From: Protopterus annectens
Lineage: Eukaryota > Chordata > Ceratodontiformes > Protopteridae
NCBI RefSeq assembly: GCF_019279795.1
Contig: NC_056733.1
Span: forward strand, 1,117,183,182-1,117,247,181
Length of the DNA stretch: 64,000 bases
Direction of reading: 5' to 3'
Below, in pieces: positions 35,691 through 46,767 of this stretch (positions are counted from its first letter, which is position 1; each line of letters starts with the position of its first letter). The notes below the pieces were generated by a model that worked only from the letters and a program-made list of their open reading frames with translations, did not search any database and was not told where the DNA came from. A program made the position numbers and the translations under genes.

Positions 35691-36600
35691 TCTCATTGCT
35701 GTCCTTTAACAGCTTAATTTCAGCTCTCCCAGTGTGAAAACAGAAACTCAGAAGAGAGAGACAACAAACACATATTTTTGGGTAAATTTTAATAACTGCC
35801 TAGTAAGTGCACTGCCTGGATGCCAACAAAAAAGAAATTCAGAGAACCTGAGAGAAAATCAATCACAAAAGAATTATACAGCTGTTCGGCAAACGCAGTG
35901 CAAGTTCTAGCTTTGATGCAAGACATGACTTCCAGTAACGTAGAGGAAAAAAATAAGTCAAATGTACTCAGAGCTGATTAAAATAAATGAAACAATAGAG
36001 TATACCAACTGAAATAACAAAAGGCTGGAAAAAATTGAAGAAGCTTAAAACAGATATTCAGATGAGCTGACAAAATTGCAAAAAATCAGAGGTTGAAATG
36101 AGACTGCTCAAGAAGAGATGTTTAAAAAAAATTTAAATTAGACGACATAGCACATGGTGAAAACCTGAGATTTTGTGCTGTACCAGAGAAGCTGGAAGGA
36201 ACAGACTGTATTAATTTTATGAAACCACAAGTAAGCAACTGGGCTGATATTCCACAGCAGGATTTCATAATTGAAAGGGTACATTGTATGTATGTTTCAA
36301 ACCTGGCCATGAGCAAGCAGTGTAGACCTTTAACAGTAAAGGTATAATTCTTCCAGCAGAAGGAGTTGATTCTGACAAAATTGTGGCAGAAGGACAAAGT
36401 GCCAAAAGTGGGAGACAGTAGAGTGTTTGTGGAAAATCACTACTCACTGTACACCAGGCAGAAGAGCTGTAAATTTATTCCACTAATCAGAGAATGTTAA
36501 GAAGCAGGCATGAGGTTCAAGCTGCTGTACACAGCTATTTTCAGAATATTCTTTCCTAGAGGGATAAAATCATTTGTTGATACAGAACATGCTAAGGAGG
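35690..36600 (+). pseudogene. L1-like ORF1 fragment, plus strand
   Basis: This is the same ORF1 as at 32160-33210 but in the opposite orientation and more decayed. ALPGCQQKRNSENL lies near 35805-35850, a coiled-coil stretch at 35940-36110, the RNA-binding domain wording (LYQRSWKEQTVLI in a shifted frame) near 36175-36230, and the C-terminal domain near 36470-36560. Stops are frequent. As in the other copy, ORF2 does not follow; a Penelope-like remnant begins within about 100 bases. Confidence 0.62.
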
Positions 36601-36714
36601 AATTTCCTAATTTCCCTTAATGGGGTCTTCTTGTGGTGCTAGTTCTGCTAATATGGTTATTGCCTATTGGGAATGTGAATTTTTAATGAAAAATGTGTTA
36701 GTTTCTGACCAGAT

Positions 36715-37892
36715 TTATTAGTACACACATTACTTGGACAATATTTTTTATTATTTGGAAGGGAGGCATAGACACAATCAGTGGTTTCTTGGAATATATT
36801 AATAGTACCACAGCCTTCCTGAAATTCATGTCCCATTTTGATTTAAAATCTATATCCTTTCTTTATTTATTTTTTTTGGTAAAAGATAGCCTCAACAATA
36901 GATATATAGCAGGAATTTTTGAGGAAAACTACCTATTCCAACACTTTTTCTAGCTCTCATCCTTTTTACCAGAAATGTTCAGTGGTGAAAGGACAGCTGT
37001 TTAGGGCCGCAAGAATGATATCCCGTTAGAAGATTTTGCTATGGGGTGTAATATATTAAAAATTACGTTTTTTAAATGTGGTTACCCTTCTAATTTAGTC
37101 GACAAATTAATTCACATTAAAAGATCAACAGGATATTTTAAACCAATTCTAAATGTTATCAGACTTGGTGACCCTATTAACAAGCTATCTCTTGACTTAC
37201 TTAATGAAGCTGAGAAAACTGGCACTTTAGATAAAAGTCTTGTGGACAACCATTTCTCCTATACTACTAGTTTCATCACCCCATTTAGTATAGATTCAGA
37301 TGCTTTAGGGAAAATTTTGAAGAAAATTTAGGCTATTATAGAGGAGGATACAAGAGTTAGGGTGAAAGTAGGAGACCAGCCCAGACTCATTTTTAAAGGT
37401 TTCAGTGTGAAAAATACAATTATAAAATGTATACAATTATCTGTGAAGTGTCCTGGAATGTTTGTGTGGTTCATGCCCCGACTGTAAATATGGTTAAGTC
37501 ATTTATAGTTAAAAACAAAGTGGATAATATTAAGGGTAAATATAATTGTAATTCCAAGGGAGTTATGTATTTGGCCAAATGTCACGTCAAAGTTTCTATA
37601 TAGGGAAAACGAAATGAAAATTCCGAGAACATTTGTATGAACACCAGTATAGTATTGGTAAGATGAACTTGCACAATACTCCAGTGAAACATATTTCAAC
37701 TGAACCCTGGCCATTGGTTTAAATACAAGGTTATTGACCAAGTGGTTAATGAAATAAGGGGTGTCCCTTGGCCACTAAAGTTAGAGAAGAGTGAGCTTTT
37801 GTGGCAACTGAGGCTGAATGCTTATAGTTTTCCCAGATTTAGTGACTGCTGTTTGATCTATTGTTTGTTAAAGCTTAAAGCTTTGGAAAGAT
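36715..37892 (+). pseudogene. PLE-3 RT C-terminus and GIY-YIG endonuclease
   Basis: HYLDNIF near 36729-36749 is the YLDD box with Asp to Asn, followed after a frameshift by GFLEYINSTTAFLKF. 37041-37331 is open for 96 codons (ILKITFFKCGYPSNLVDKLI, then RSTGYFKPILNVIRL), the segment between RT and endonuclease. In broken frames, KYNCNSKGVMYLAKCH (about 37540-37585), the GKT-x-x-x-FRE region and WPLKLEKSELLWQLRLNAYS (about 37770-37830) mark the GIY-YIG domain. The start of the catalytic Y-x-G segment is frameshifted. Compare PLE-2, where the same region is intact. Confidence 0.76.
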
Positions 37893-38104
37893 AACCAAAA
37901 AATGTTTACACACAATAATTTGATACGGTTTTAATACATTTGTAAAAAGTTTTTGGATGCAAGTTAGTGTTTATTGATAGTGTCAGTTTTATTGTATTTT
38001 TTAAGGATGTTGACTATTGGGTCCATGCTGTGATGTCACTAATTGGTGTCACATGATTCATGGATTTTGATATTTAAGTGGATTGTTTTGGTTGAGATTT
38101 TTAT

Positions 38105-38139
38105 CTGAAGTCCTAGTTATTGCAGTGGACTAAAGTGCT
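38105..38139 (+). ncRNA. Hammerhead-like motif of PLE-3
   Basis: CTGAA, then GTCC (38110-38113), a 13-base loop, GGAC (38127-38130), then TAAA and GTGCT. GTCC and GGAC pair as helix II. The canonical GAAA is TAAA and the palindrome AGCGCT is AGTGCT, so it is a decayed relative of the PLE-2 motif. Confidence 0.5.
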
Positions 38140-38259
38140 CATTTTTTGGATTAAAACTGTTTTGAAACTGTTGTTTTCCTGCCTGCACCATTACGTTTTT
38201 TGTTTCTTTCCTGGGGTGTCAGTTGAACACTTCAGCAAAAGATCATTTCTTCCACAGGC

Positions 38260-39290
38260 AAAAATAGATCTATATCTAGATCTATTTCTAAGGTTTTTCA
38301 CTCAGACTTTGGACATTATGAGGGAACACCTCAGAATTTTGGGTCTCATGGCATTTATAATTCTCATGATAACCCTGGCAAGACTCTGCACACGAAAGAT
38401 GTGGTAGTATCTGAAGTCTCTTTGGTTCTAGCATCAACATCTCTTGGCTTTTCAAAGCCAGCGCTTGGGTTTGTCAGTAGAAAAAAATTACTTGGTGGAG
38501 ACAACAAATATCCCTAAATTCGGGTATCCCCTTATTTCTCCCTGTTCCAAAGCAATCAGTTATCCCAGACACCTCAAACTTTGCTTGGGGAGCTGTTTCA
38601 GGAGGAGATAATACAGCACGGTGGGTGGGACATCTGGGACAGACACACTCACGTAAATGTAAAACAATGGTTGCCCTGATCATGGCACTCAACTTTCTGA
38701 ATCATATTTGGTCCCCGGGACCTCTTCAAGTTGTTTCAGACATTACCACAGTCATGTGGTACATCTACAAGCAGAAGAGGATCCACGTTGTACCCCCTTT
38801 TCAGGCAGGCCATGTTAGCTTTTGATATAGCTTCACAGCACAGTCTCACTGTACAGGCATCCTTCATTCTGTCAGAGCAATAATGTGTGGGAGACAAGCT
38901 TAGTAGGACAGGGAAAAAAAACTCATGTATGCAGATTAGATCATGGGGTCTTCCATGATTTCATCTATTTATAGTGAGCTCCTCTAGTAGACCTATTTGC
39001 CTCCTCTCTGAACAATCAGTTGTCAAAATTCTGCTGCAAGGACTCAAGGAAGCCCAGAGGACGGGTGCCTTTTCTTTTTCTTGTACAGGAATGTTCAGAA
39101 ATGTGTAGTTTTCCATCCTTTCCACTGATATCTGGGGTAAGTCTGAAGATCCAGGAGGAAACCCCCCCAAGATCTTTGTAATGATTCCCTTTCTGGCCCA
39201 GGTTATAGTGTTTTTTCCTTTTTTGAAAATGACTGGGGTCAATTACCACAAGCTTCCTCACAGAATGGATCTACTCACACAAGATCAGGG
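38260..39290 (+). pseudogene. DIRS-E RT end, RNase H and methyltransferase-like region
   Basis: FLPQAKIDLYLDLFLRFF then REHLRILGLMAFIILMITLA is the end of the RT domain. After a broken stretch, ISYPRHL/DTSNFAWGAVSGGD near 38570-38605 is the RNase H start, and TMVALIMALNFLNHI, then VVSDITTVMWYIYKQKR at 38665-38780, carries the Glu and Asp regions with changes (E to A or V, TDN to SDI). VDLFASSLNNQL near 38990 corresponds to CDLFATPQNSKC of DIRS-B and begins the methyltransferase-like region. Confidence 0.7.
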
Positions 39291-39614
39291 GTGTTTCATA
39301 CACCCCAACCCCAATCAACTTCCTGCCTGAATAATAGGATCTTGCTACCCTTTAGGCACCTGATTACAGAGGACATTCGGCAAATAACTACTGGAGGTAA
39401 GAAAGCCTGCTACTTGAATAACATATATTGGCAAATGGAAAAGGTTTTCTAGTTGCTGCCAGTAACATAATCAGTACCCATTCAGGGCTAGTTGTTTTCT
39501 AGTTTTACACTCTGGCATTTCTTACTCCTCCATCAAGGTTCATTTTTGGGCCATTTCAGCATGTCTGCCCATGGAGCCTCTTCTTTCAAGGCACTCTCAT
39601 GTCAGTATGTTTTT

Positions 39615-40363
39615 GAATGGGTTTTATAATTAAGAGGCCTCCAAGAAAATGGGTAGCCCCTCCTTGGGATCCTAATTTTGTGTTAGAGAGGCAAACACTT
39701 GGTCCATTTGAAACAGCTAATCTAGCTGACTTGAGGTTCTTATCATGGAAAACAGTTTTACTGACTGATTTGCCCTCTGCAAGAATAGTATCAGAGTTGC
39801 AGTCTCTTATAGTGAGTCAACCCTGTCACATTTTTTTTTTTTTTTTTTTGTTGCAGAAACTGTGTTTCTTTAAGAACTATTCTGTCTTTTATGCCTAAAG
39901 TGGTATCCAAGTTTATTTTAAGCCAAACTATCCATTCCCCCATATTCATTACGATTCAGTAAATGTCACAGTCATGTGGTACATCAGCAAGCAGGGAAGA
40001 ACCAGGTCTTACCCCCTTTGCAGGTACTATCTTGACAGGACTAAAGCTTTCAAATCTTCAGATTCTTGTTCATTTCTTGTGAAGGTAATAAGAAGGGACA
40101 ACTTGTGAGAATACAGACTGTTTCCAAATGGATGTCTAATGCTATTACTTTGTCTTATATTCATCACAACAAAATTATTCCAGGCAAGTCATGATCTGCT
40201 GTACCGGGGCACTGATTTCATCTATGGCTTTTTGGAAAGGGCTGGACTCTAAAAGTATTGTAGAAGCAGCAACTTGGTCCTCTCTACATATGTTTACAAG
40301 GCATTACAAGCTTGATTCCTTCTCTAGGTCTGGATCAGGCTGTGCTGGGACCATTCTCTAGGG
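39615..40363 (+). pseudogene. DIRS-E tyrosine recombinase pseudogene
   Basis: FIIKRPPRKWVAPPWDPNFV and LADLRFLSWKTVLLT precede SARIVSELQSL, the first catalytic Arg region (SARR-x-SE in DIRS-B). A T-run (39831-39849) interrupts the frame. A stretch of RNase H-like sequence (TVMWYISKQGRTRSYPLC, about 39970-40024) intrudes, then recombinase resumes with YYLDRTKAFKSSDSCSF. The end has IVEAATWSSLHMFTRHYKLD (about 40258-40317), including the catalytic Tyr region. Confidence 0.76.
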
Positions 40364-40431
40364 TCTCCTCTTGCCTGCTCCTTCCACCACCCAAATGTAG
40401 TAAGCTGTGGTAATCTACCCATATAACTTAT

Positions 40432-40819
40432 AGTTGTGTAAGTAAACCTACCATAACAGTAGATGTTTGAATGATCTCTGCTGTGGTAGCTGGTCTTTCC
40501 CCTCCACTCCCCCCTATTTTTGGTGTCTGTATTCCAGTGTGTGGACGTTTATTTTTTGGTGTTACTGTCATTGTCTTTTCAGGCCTCAGCCTCCCTCTGT
40601 TTGTTCAGTGAAAGCTCTGAAGGGCTTGGTGGTCAAACCTATTTTATTAGTATACTCAGCTCAAGCTGAATAATTGTTTGGGTTTGTAAAAGGTGCTGTG
40701 AAGCTTCGGAAGCTGTATAGCTGTTATATCCTAGGCAGTATATAAACCATATGGCTTTAGGCTACTGCAGGAGTGATCATTCGAACATCAACTGTTATGG
40801 TAGGTTTACTTACCCAACT
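40432..40819. repeat. DIRS-E 3' inverted repeat pair
   Basis: 40432-40490 is the reverse complement of 40761-40819 with about 5 mismatches in 59. Both contain AACCTACCATAAC. The 270-base interval would be a loop. By comparison with DIRS-B the left arm is part of the internal complementary region and the right arm is the element's 3' terminus. Confidence 0.85.
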
Positions 40820-41359
40820 GTACTTTTCTTCACAAATATCTTTGAAAACTTTCTGTATAATCAACTCAACACACACAAATAAGTATGGACTATTACTTGA
40901 TCAACAACATGGCTGTAGAGTCTCATTTATTTTTTATTAATTTATTATTTATTTATTTGACATTTATTAACAGGGTTAGTCCGACTGGGCAGCAGCCCCC
41001 TTTCAGCGGAGGCCCGAGGAGAAAAGCTCCAAGTAATGCATGTTACAGGAATAATTAAATGACATATTAATAAAAAACATTTTAGAGTTAACTAATGTAA
41101 CAAAAGTAGTTAGAGAAAAGAAACATGCTACAGCAGGTATAGTGATTTGAAACAGATTACATTGCGAAAGTTGCAGTCAGTAACAGTTACAGGTATATAT
41201 GTACACTATATATAGGAGATAACCCCAAGGCACAGATCACTGTCCACGTCAGTAATGGTGTAGGCTGAGAGAAAGTAGACATATTAGTTATAGCAGTATT
41301 AGAGGAGTGTAGGAGGGGAGGAAGATAGAGTTAAGTTGGGTGATTGCATAGGCAAGACC

Positions 41360-42560
41360 AAGATTTGTGAAAGGTAACCTTGAGAGCTGTTTTAAGAGCG
41401 TTAGGGTTTGAGATTGATCTAACACTAAATGGTAGTTTATTCCAGGCATTTATCATTGAGTAGTTGTACAGGAGGTTGCCAATATTTTTGTTTTGCACAT
41501 ATACTTGCAGCAGATTCTGCTGAGAGCTACAAAGGGCATGGTTGGGAGTGTAGGGTTGGATGAGAGAAGAGAGAGAAATAGGGGCAGTAGGAGGGTTGAT
41601 ACAAGACAGAATGAGTCATTAGGACCTAGTGTAGTAGGATTTGATGATGGAATTCCAGTCATTGCAGGTGTTACAATGCTAGGCAATGGTGAGAGCGGTA
41701 GGAGTGGTTGGAGGTAAATCTTGCAGTTTTGTTATAGGTGAGTGCCAGTTTAGACATAAGGTTGGATTGGAGGTGTGTAAGAATAAGGGTTGCATAGGGC
41801 AGGGTGGAGAGATGGAAAGCTTGTACCAGAGAGAGCCTAGAAGCATTAGTGTGGAATTTTTTATGGCTATATAGCAGGCCTAACTTTTGATGAGTCTTTT
41901 TAATACACTGCTGAATATGGAGATCGAACTTAAGCTGGTTGTAGATAATAACTCCTAGAAGTTTTGTATGAAGTTCGGCAGGGATGATAGTGTTGTTTAG
42001 AGAGGAGATAGTAAAGATGGCTTTATGATATTTGAGAGGTTTTGGGAGGAATAGAAGTTTATTTTTTAGGGTTAAGTAGAAGTTGGTTGGAAGTTAACCA
42101 TTTTTCGATTGAGTGCAGGGTGTCTTGAGTGAGGGTGTGAAGATGAGAGATATTGTTGGAGCAGGATATAATTGTGGAATCATCAACATATTACATAACT
42201 GAAAAGAGTGGAAAGGAAGAGTGGAGGTCATTAATAAAGATATTGAATCGTAGGAGTCCAAGGATGGAGCCTTGGGGTACCCCTGTTTGTACTGGTAAGA
42301 AGGAAGAAAAGTTAGATTGCCATGTAACTTGCTTGGAATCTATTGGAGAGGTAGCTGGAGAATCAAGAAAGTGCAGAGTTGGAGACATTGAAGGTGGTTA
42401 GTTTAGATAGAAGTGGTCTGTGGGAAACGGTGTTGAAGGCTTGGAGAGGTCCAGGAACAGACAGGTGACTAACTTATTGTTGTGAGAGTTTGTGATAATG
42501 TTAGTGAAGGATGTCAGATCAGTAGCTGTACTATGTTTTGGGTGAAAGCCATGCTGTGTG
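41360..42560 (-). pseudogene. L2-like LINE reverse transcriptase
   Basis: On the minus strand: STATDLTSFTNIITN (about 42540-42500), LVTCLFLDLSKP, then QTGVPQGSILGLLRFNIFIN and DLHSSFP (42290-42210), and YVDDSTI (about 42190-42170), the active-site box preceded by a stop. IEKWLTSNQLLLNPKK follows near 42110-42070. The post-RT region is recognisable to about 41360 (LAYAITQLNS). Many stops. The enzyme would copy its own RNA and, by the shared tail, possibly the SINE. Confidence 0.76.
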
Positions 42561-43299
42561 GGGGTGAGGAGATTTCCTTGGAGAAGGTAATCAGAGTTGC
42601 ATATGGCTGCATTTTTCTAGATGTTTTGACAGGGGAGATAGAATGGCAATTGGCCTGAAATTAGAGGGGTCAGTTAAGGTGCCACCTTTGTGTAGGGGTA
42701 TGACATAGAATTTTTCCAGATGTCAGGTACAGTGTTTTCCTTAATGGCTCTGTTTACTACTATGGAGATGGAGTAAGCAATACAATTTGCAGCTATTTTT
42801 AGGAATTGAGGAGGAAGGTTATCGACTGATGGAGAGCATGTTTTAAATTTGCTAATAAATAATTTGATATAAGTTGTAGGGACGGGTTTAAATGAAAAGG
42901 AGGTTGTTTGAGTAGATGGAGGGATAGTGGGATAGGTAATGGTGTCAGTTTTGGATAGATTGCAGAGAAAGTCAATGAAAAAGGAATTTAGTAAGGAAGC
43001 AGTATCGGTGGAAGAGCTATTGGGGAATGGGGTGGGCGATGAGGAGCTACCAGGATGTAGCAGTTTATTTACAGCTTGCCAGAACTTTTGGGGGTTGGAA
43101 TGAGGGTTGCTTAGTGGTGTTTGAAAGAAGTTTTCCTTGTTACGGTGACTTTTTTTTTTTGGTGCTTAAATTACAGAGCTCTCTGTAGGTTTGAAGATTT
43201 GTGGAAGTGTTAGATTTTTTCCCATGCACAACCTCTCTTGTTCATAAGGGTTTGAATGGCTTTAGTAAGCCAGGGAGCAGAATGACTTTTGATTCATGT

Positions 43300-43750
43300 T
43301 TTCCTGATGGGGGCCAGGGAGTTAAGTATGTCTAGAAAGATTTTGTTGAATGTCATGACTGCATGCTCCAGGGATAAGGTTGTAGAGGAAGGACCAATTG
43401 GTTGAAGAGAGCAAGTTGTTGAAGGTATCTGGGTTAAAATTAGAGAGCTTACTGCAGTCTTTGTATTGCTGGAATTTGTATAATTGAGGAGAGTGTCTGA
43501 TTATGAATGTGGGATAGTGGCCTCTTAGGATATCAGGTAGGGTGGAGGGGTTGTGATAGGGGTTGGAGGTGAGGACCCAGTCTAGAGTGGAGCCCAAGTT
43601 GGAGTGTTTGTTTAGACAAGTAGGGGTGGTGATTAACTGAAAGAAGCCATAGAGGTTTATAGAGGTATTAGGGGAAACAGTGTCTAGGGCACTCCAGTCA
43701 ATATTGACATTGCCCAGGATTACTGTTTCATAAGAGAGAGTCTTAGAAAT
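43300..43750 (-). pseudogene. L2-like LINE endonuclease, C-terminal part
   Basis: On the minus strand: LGNVNIDWSALDT (GDFN-like motif with Asp to Asn), FFQLITTPTCLNK, then LGSTLDWVLTSNPYHNPSTL, LPDILRGHYPTFIIRHSP (SDH-P motif changed to RGHYP) at 43597-43480. The frame is open for about 90 codons to 43322. A polymorphic stretch to 44790 upstream should hold the N-terminal part and 5' UTR but I cannot read it reliably. Confidence 0.75.
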
Positions 43751-44827
43751 CCAGGAGAGAAGAAGCTCCAGAATAGAGATGTTGTTACCTGGGGAGATGT
43801 AAATAGAAGCAATAGCTAGTTTCTTGTGATTGTTCAGTTTACAATTAATGATTAATATTTCAGCAGAGTGGAAGTTTGGAGGAGAGATGGATAGAGGGTA
43901 GAGGGAGAGCTGATTAGAGTAAAGAATAGCAATACCTCTGCCTTTTTTGTCTAGTCTGTCTTGCTGGAAGATGTTATACCCTGGGGGAAGAAATTCTGAG
44001 TCGGCTATATGAGGTTTTAGCCAGGTTACAGGTAGGGTGAGAAGATTTGGGTGTGTAAGGCATGAAAAGGGGAGATTTTCTTCATGATACTTTGAATGTT
44101 CATAGATAGACTAGATACGTTCTTAATAGATGTGGATTTTTGAGTCTGAGAAGTTGCACTGGGGGTGGAGATAGGGGAGTGAGAAGATTAAGTAGGGAGA
44201 GAGGAGTTATGATCAGCTGCAGGGTTGGGATGAATGTCATCTGATAATAGTAAGTTTAGTAAGAATAATTTGAGGGAAGTGTGATGGTTGTAATGGAGGT
44301 AGTGTTTTGTTTTAGTTAAGGGGGAGTGAGGAAGGAGGGAATATCTTTATTTTATGCAAGATGGAATCTGGAAGATGAATAAGTGAAGGGGCAATATGGA
44401 AAGAATAGGTGGGAGATGGACTGATTTGCGAATGGGTATTGGTGGGGAGTATCTAGGTGTCAGAGAGCATTGATAAGAGGTGGCACTGGAGGTGGGTTAG
44501 AAAAAGGGAGTGATAAGGATAAGTAGGAAGCTGTGAGTATATTGAAGGCTTAGGGGAGACAGTGTGGCAACCAAGAGAAATAGTCGTTTGTAGAAAGATT
44601 AGTTGAATAAATTGGTGGTGATGTATAACTATGTAGAGGTCCTAGTAGGGTAGTTGGTTGTGGGTAGAAGGAAGTGATTGCTGAATAGAAGGTTAGAGAG
44701 GCAGATGGGTGCGGAACAGGAGTTGTGGTCTATGGGGAAAGAGTATAAATGTAGTGTGTGCAGGGGTGGGGGGAATGGGAGTAGGGTATGCAAACAGAGC
44801 AGGTTGGACCCAGGTGGGATCTGTATA

Positions 44828-45096
44828 CCATCGCTGCTCTTACCACAGTCACCAGTACTTTATGCAACATAAACAATGCTCTCATCTGTGCAGGCATTTT
44901 CATTGACATATCTATTCCCTTTGAGACAGTCAACCACAGCCTTTTCCTCAGTATATTGTACAGGTTATCATTTAGAGAGAGCACAATTCCATGGTTCTAA
45001 AGCTGCCTTGAATGTAGAAGCTTTCACATATTTGCTAATAACTGCTTATATGAAGAGGGAACACTTAATATAGGTGCTCCACAAGGACTCAGCCTG
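44828..45096 (+). pseudogene. LINE RT fragment, plus strand
   Basis: NNALICAGIFIDISIPFETV and NHSLFLSILYRLSF match the RT segment F-x-D-L-S-K-A-F-D-T-V-N-H of CR1/L2-like LINEs, with K-A-F-D changed to I-P-F-E. It ends with GTLNIGAPQGLSLE (the G-V-P-Q-G-S-V-L-G-P motif). It lies back to back with the minus-strand L2-like LINE and is followed without a gap by a different LINE. Confidence 0.68.
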
Positions 45097-46440
45097 GAAG
45101 TGAATGACATGATGGTGTGGAGGAGATTGGACATCTTATGTATCCAAGAGACAAGGTGGAAGGGCAGTGTACCAAAGCCACTTGGCTTGAGATCTGGAGT
45201 CTATTACTCAGGAGGAGGACAGGCTAGAAATTATCAGAAAAAAGCTAAGAAAGGGGTTGTAGTAGCAAAGAATAGGGCATCAGCGAGGCTGTACCAGAAA
45301 GAAACAAAGAAACTATGTCACGTTGTAAGACAGAGACAAAAATATAAAGAAGATAGTCAGACACCCCTCATAAGGGATGCCAGCAACAACCTGCTCACCA
45401 ATCCACAGGACATCAAAGGCAGATGAAAGGAGTACTTCCAGCAACTTCTGAATGACTGCCCCAGAAAAAGCCCACTCTTTGAGAAGAAAAGGAGCCCACT
45501 CTATAGCACAAATGAAAATGAAGTCAGGGAAAGCAGCCAGCTCAGATGAGTTCATGGCAGATATGATAAAGATACTGGGTGAAACAGGGGAGAAATGGCT
45601 CCTGAGGGTACTCATAGCTGTGCGGGAGAGAAAGGTGTATCTCAGATGACTGGAGAATAAGCATACTTGTGCCAGTGTACAAGAACAAAAGGGACATCCA
45701 CAACTGTGGGCAGTTCAGAGGTATTAAACTCCTGTCACAATTCGTGAAAGTTCTGGTGAGTGTGATTGATATATGGATATGAAGAGTAGTAGAAATTAAG
45801 ATGGCAGATGAGCAGTTCAGATTCAGATCAGGATGTAGCACAACTGACCCGAAGTTTGCAGTGAGAAAGATAGTTGAGAAGAAGCTAGAGATGGGGAAAG
45901 AGTCCAACTGGGCATTCCTAGCCTTGGAAAAAAAGCATATGACAAGGTCCCAAGATCCCAAGAAAGCTGGTTTGGGCAGTACTGTGGTGGTTCAGAAGTC
46001 CCAGAAACATTGGTAGAATTAGTGCAGGCTTTGTACAAGAACTCATTGACTTCAGTATGAGCAGTATTCAGTCTCACAGAGGGGTTCCTAGTGGGAGTGG
46101 GTGTGCACCAGGGTTCAGCTCTGAGCCCACTGCTGTTCATACTGGTGATGGTCTACATTAGCAAACAGGTTGGAGGGAACAGATCAACAGTTACTTTATG
46201 CAGATGATATGGCATTACAGGCAGACTATAGGCAAAAACTTCAGAAAAGGATGGGGAAATGGAATGCAAAATTGAAGGCACATGGGATGAAACGAAGTAC
46301 AGATAAGAGAGTGGTAATGGCAGCAAATTGGGGAAATCAGAAGAAGCTGAGAATAGAGATAGAAAGAACACAGTGGAAGAGGTTAATAGCTTCAAGTGTC
46401 TGGGAGGAGTGTGAGAAGGCTGCCAGCCTACCTAGATAGA
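45097..46440 (+). mobile_element. Non-LTR retrotransposon fragment with internal endonuclease deletion
   Basis: The endonuclease start RRLDILCIQETRWKGS (45118-45165) is followed after a deletion by RT N-terminal sequence: GKAASSDEFMADMIKILGET, then VYKNKGDI, EQFRFRSGCSTTDPKFAVRK (about 45810-45865), GVHQGSALSPLLFILV (about 46104-46150) and LLYADDMALQ (about 46190-46218). Four or more frameshifts. The clade is uncertain; the wording resembles an RTE-like group with FGFRPG-C-STTDA in motif. Confidence 0.72.
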
Positions 46441-46767
46441 ATTTTGTAGATAATTCTATGTCATTTGTAAATATTAATATAATCCACAAGCTTGGTTTAC
46501 AAATGTAGAGGGAACTATATGTTATGATTAAATTATATGTTGTACTGAGCTTTAAAAATGTAACCACAGTGCACTCTGCTGGAAGAAAGCTGATAAGTCA
46601 AGCATTGTATGACTGTTTGATCTCAATCTCAGAGACAAGATGTCTGGGCCAGGAACATCTTTCTATTGTTTTGATTTAAGAGATAATTACTAAGGTTTTA
46701 GATGTATAATATATTTTATTGCTGTGGCTTCCTGGCCAGGTGCAGCTTACTAAGAAATGTAAATTTT
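46441..46767. other. No recognisable feature
   Basis: AT-rich DNA between the LINE fragment and DIRS-A. A short similarity in wording to the Gmr1 3' LTR (46715-46745 against 5595-5630) is too weak to call. Confidence 0.35.

Larger units (their letters stand above)
36640..38220 (+). mobile_element. Penelope-like element remnant (PLE-3)
   Basis: Contains the C-terminal part of a Penelope RT (about 36715-37020), a linker, a GIY-YIG domain (about 37400-37880) and a 3' region with a hammerhead-like motif at 38105-38139. The order and wording match PLE-1 and PLE-2 elsewhere in the window. It is 5'-truncated and heavily frameshifted. Confidence 0.78.
38225..40819 (+). mobile_element. DIRS-like element (DIRS-E), 5'-truncated, 3' end preserved
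   Basis: Holds the end of RT (38260-38400), RNase H (38560-38825), the methyltransferase-like region (about 38970-39290), the tyrosine recombinase (about 39615-40363) and the 3' inverted-repeat region (40390-40819). All genes are broken. The 3' terminus is set by a 59-bp inverted repeat. Confidence 0.8.
40925..44790 (-). mobile_element. L2-like LINE, minus strand, nearly full length but degraded
   Basis: Reading right to left: a long 5' part, endonuclease (about 43750-43300), RT (about 42560-42120), post-RT region (about 41790-41360) and a 3' tail (41040-40925) ending in (AAATAA)n-like repeats. The tail TTCTCCTCGGGCCTCCGCTG is shared with the SINE at 34641-34716. The wording of endonuclease and RT fits the L2/CR1 group. 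Confidence 0.78.

Noticed and set aside
36122-36447. Minus-strand frames of 91 and 60 codons
   Set aside because: They are antisense to the plus-strand L1 ORF1 remnant; the matching antisense frame appears over the other copy at 32496-32810.
46715-46767. Similarity to the Gmr1 3' LTR (TTTATTGCT, CCTGACCAG/CCTGGCCAG)
   Set aside because: Only about 30 bases with mismatches; insufficient to call an LTR fragment.
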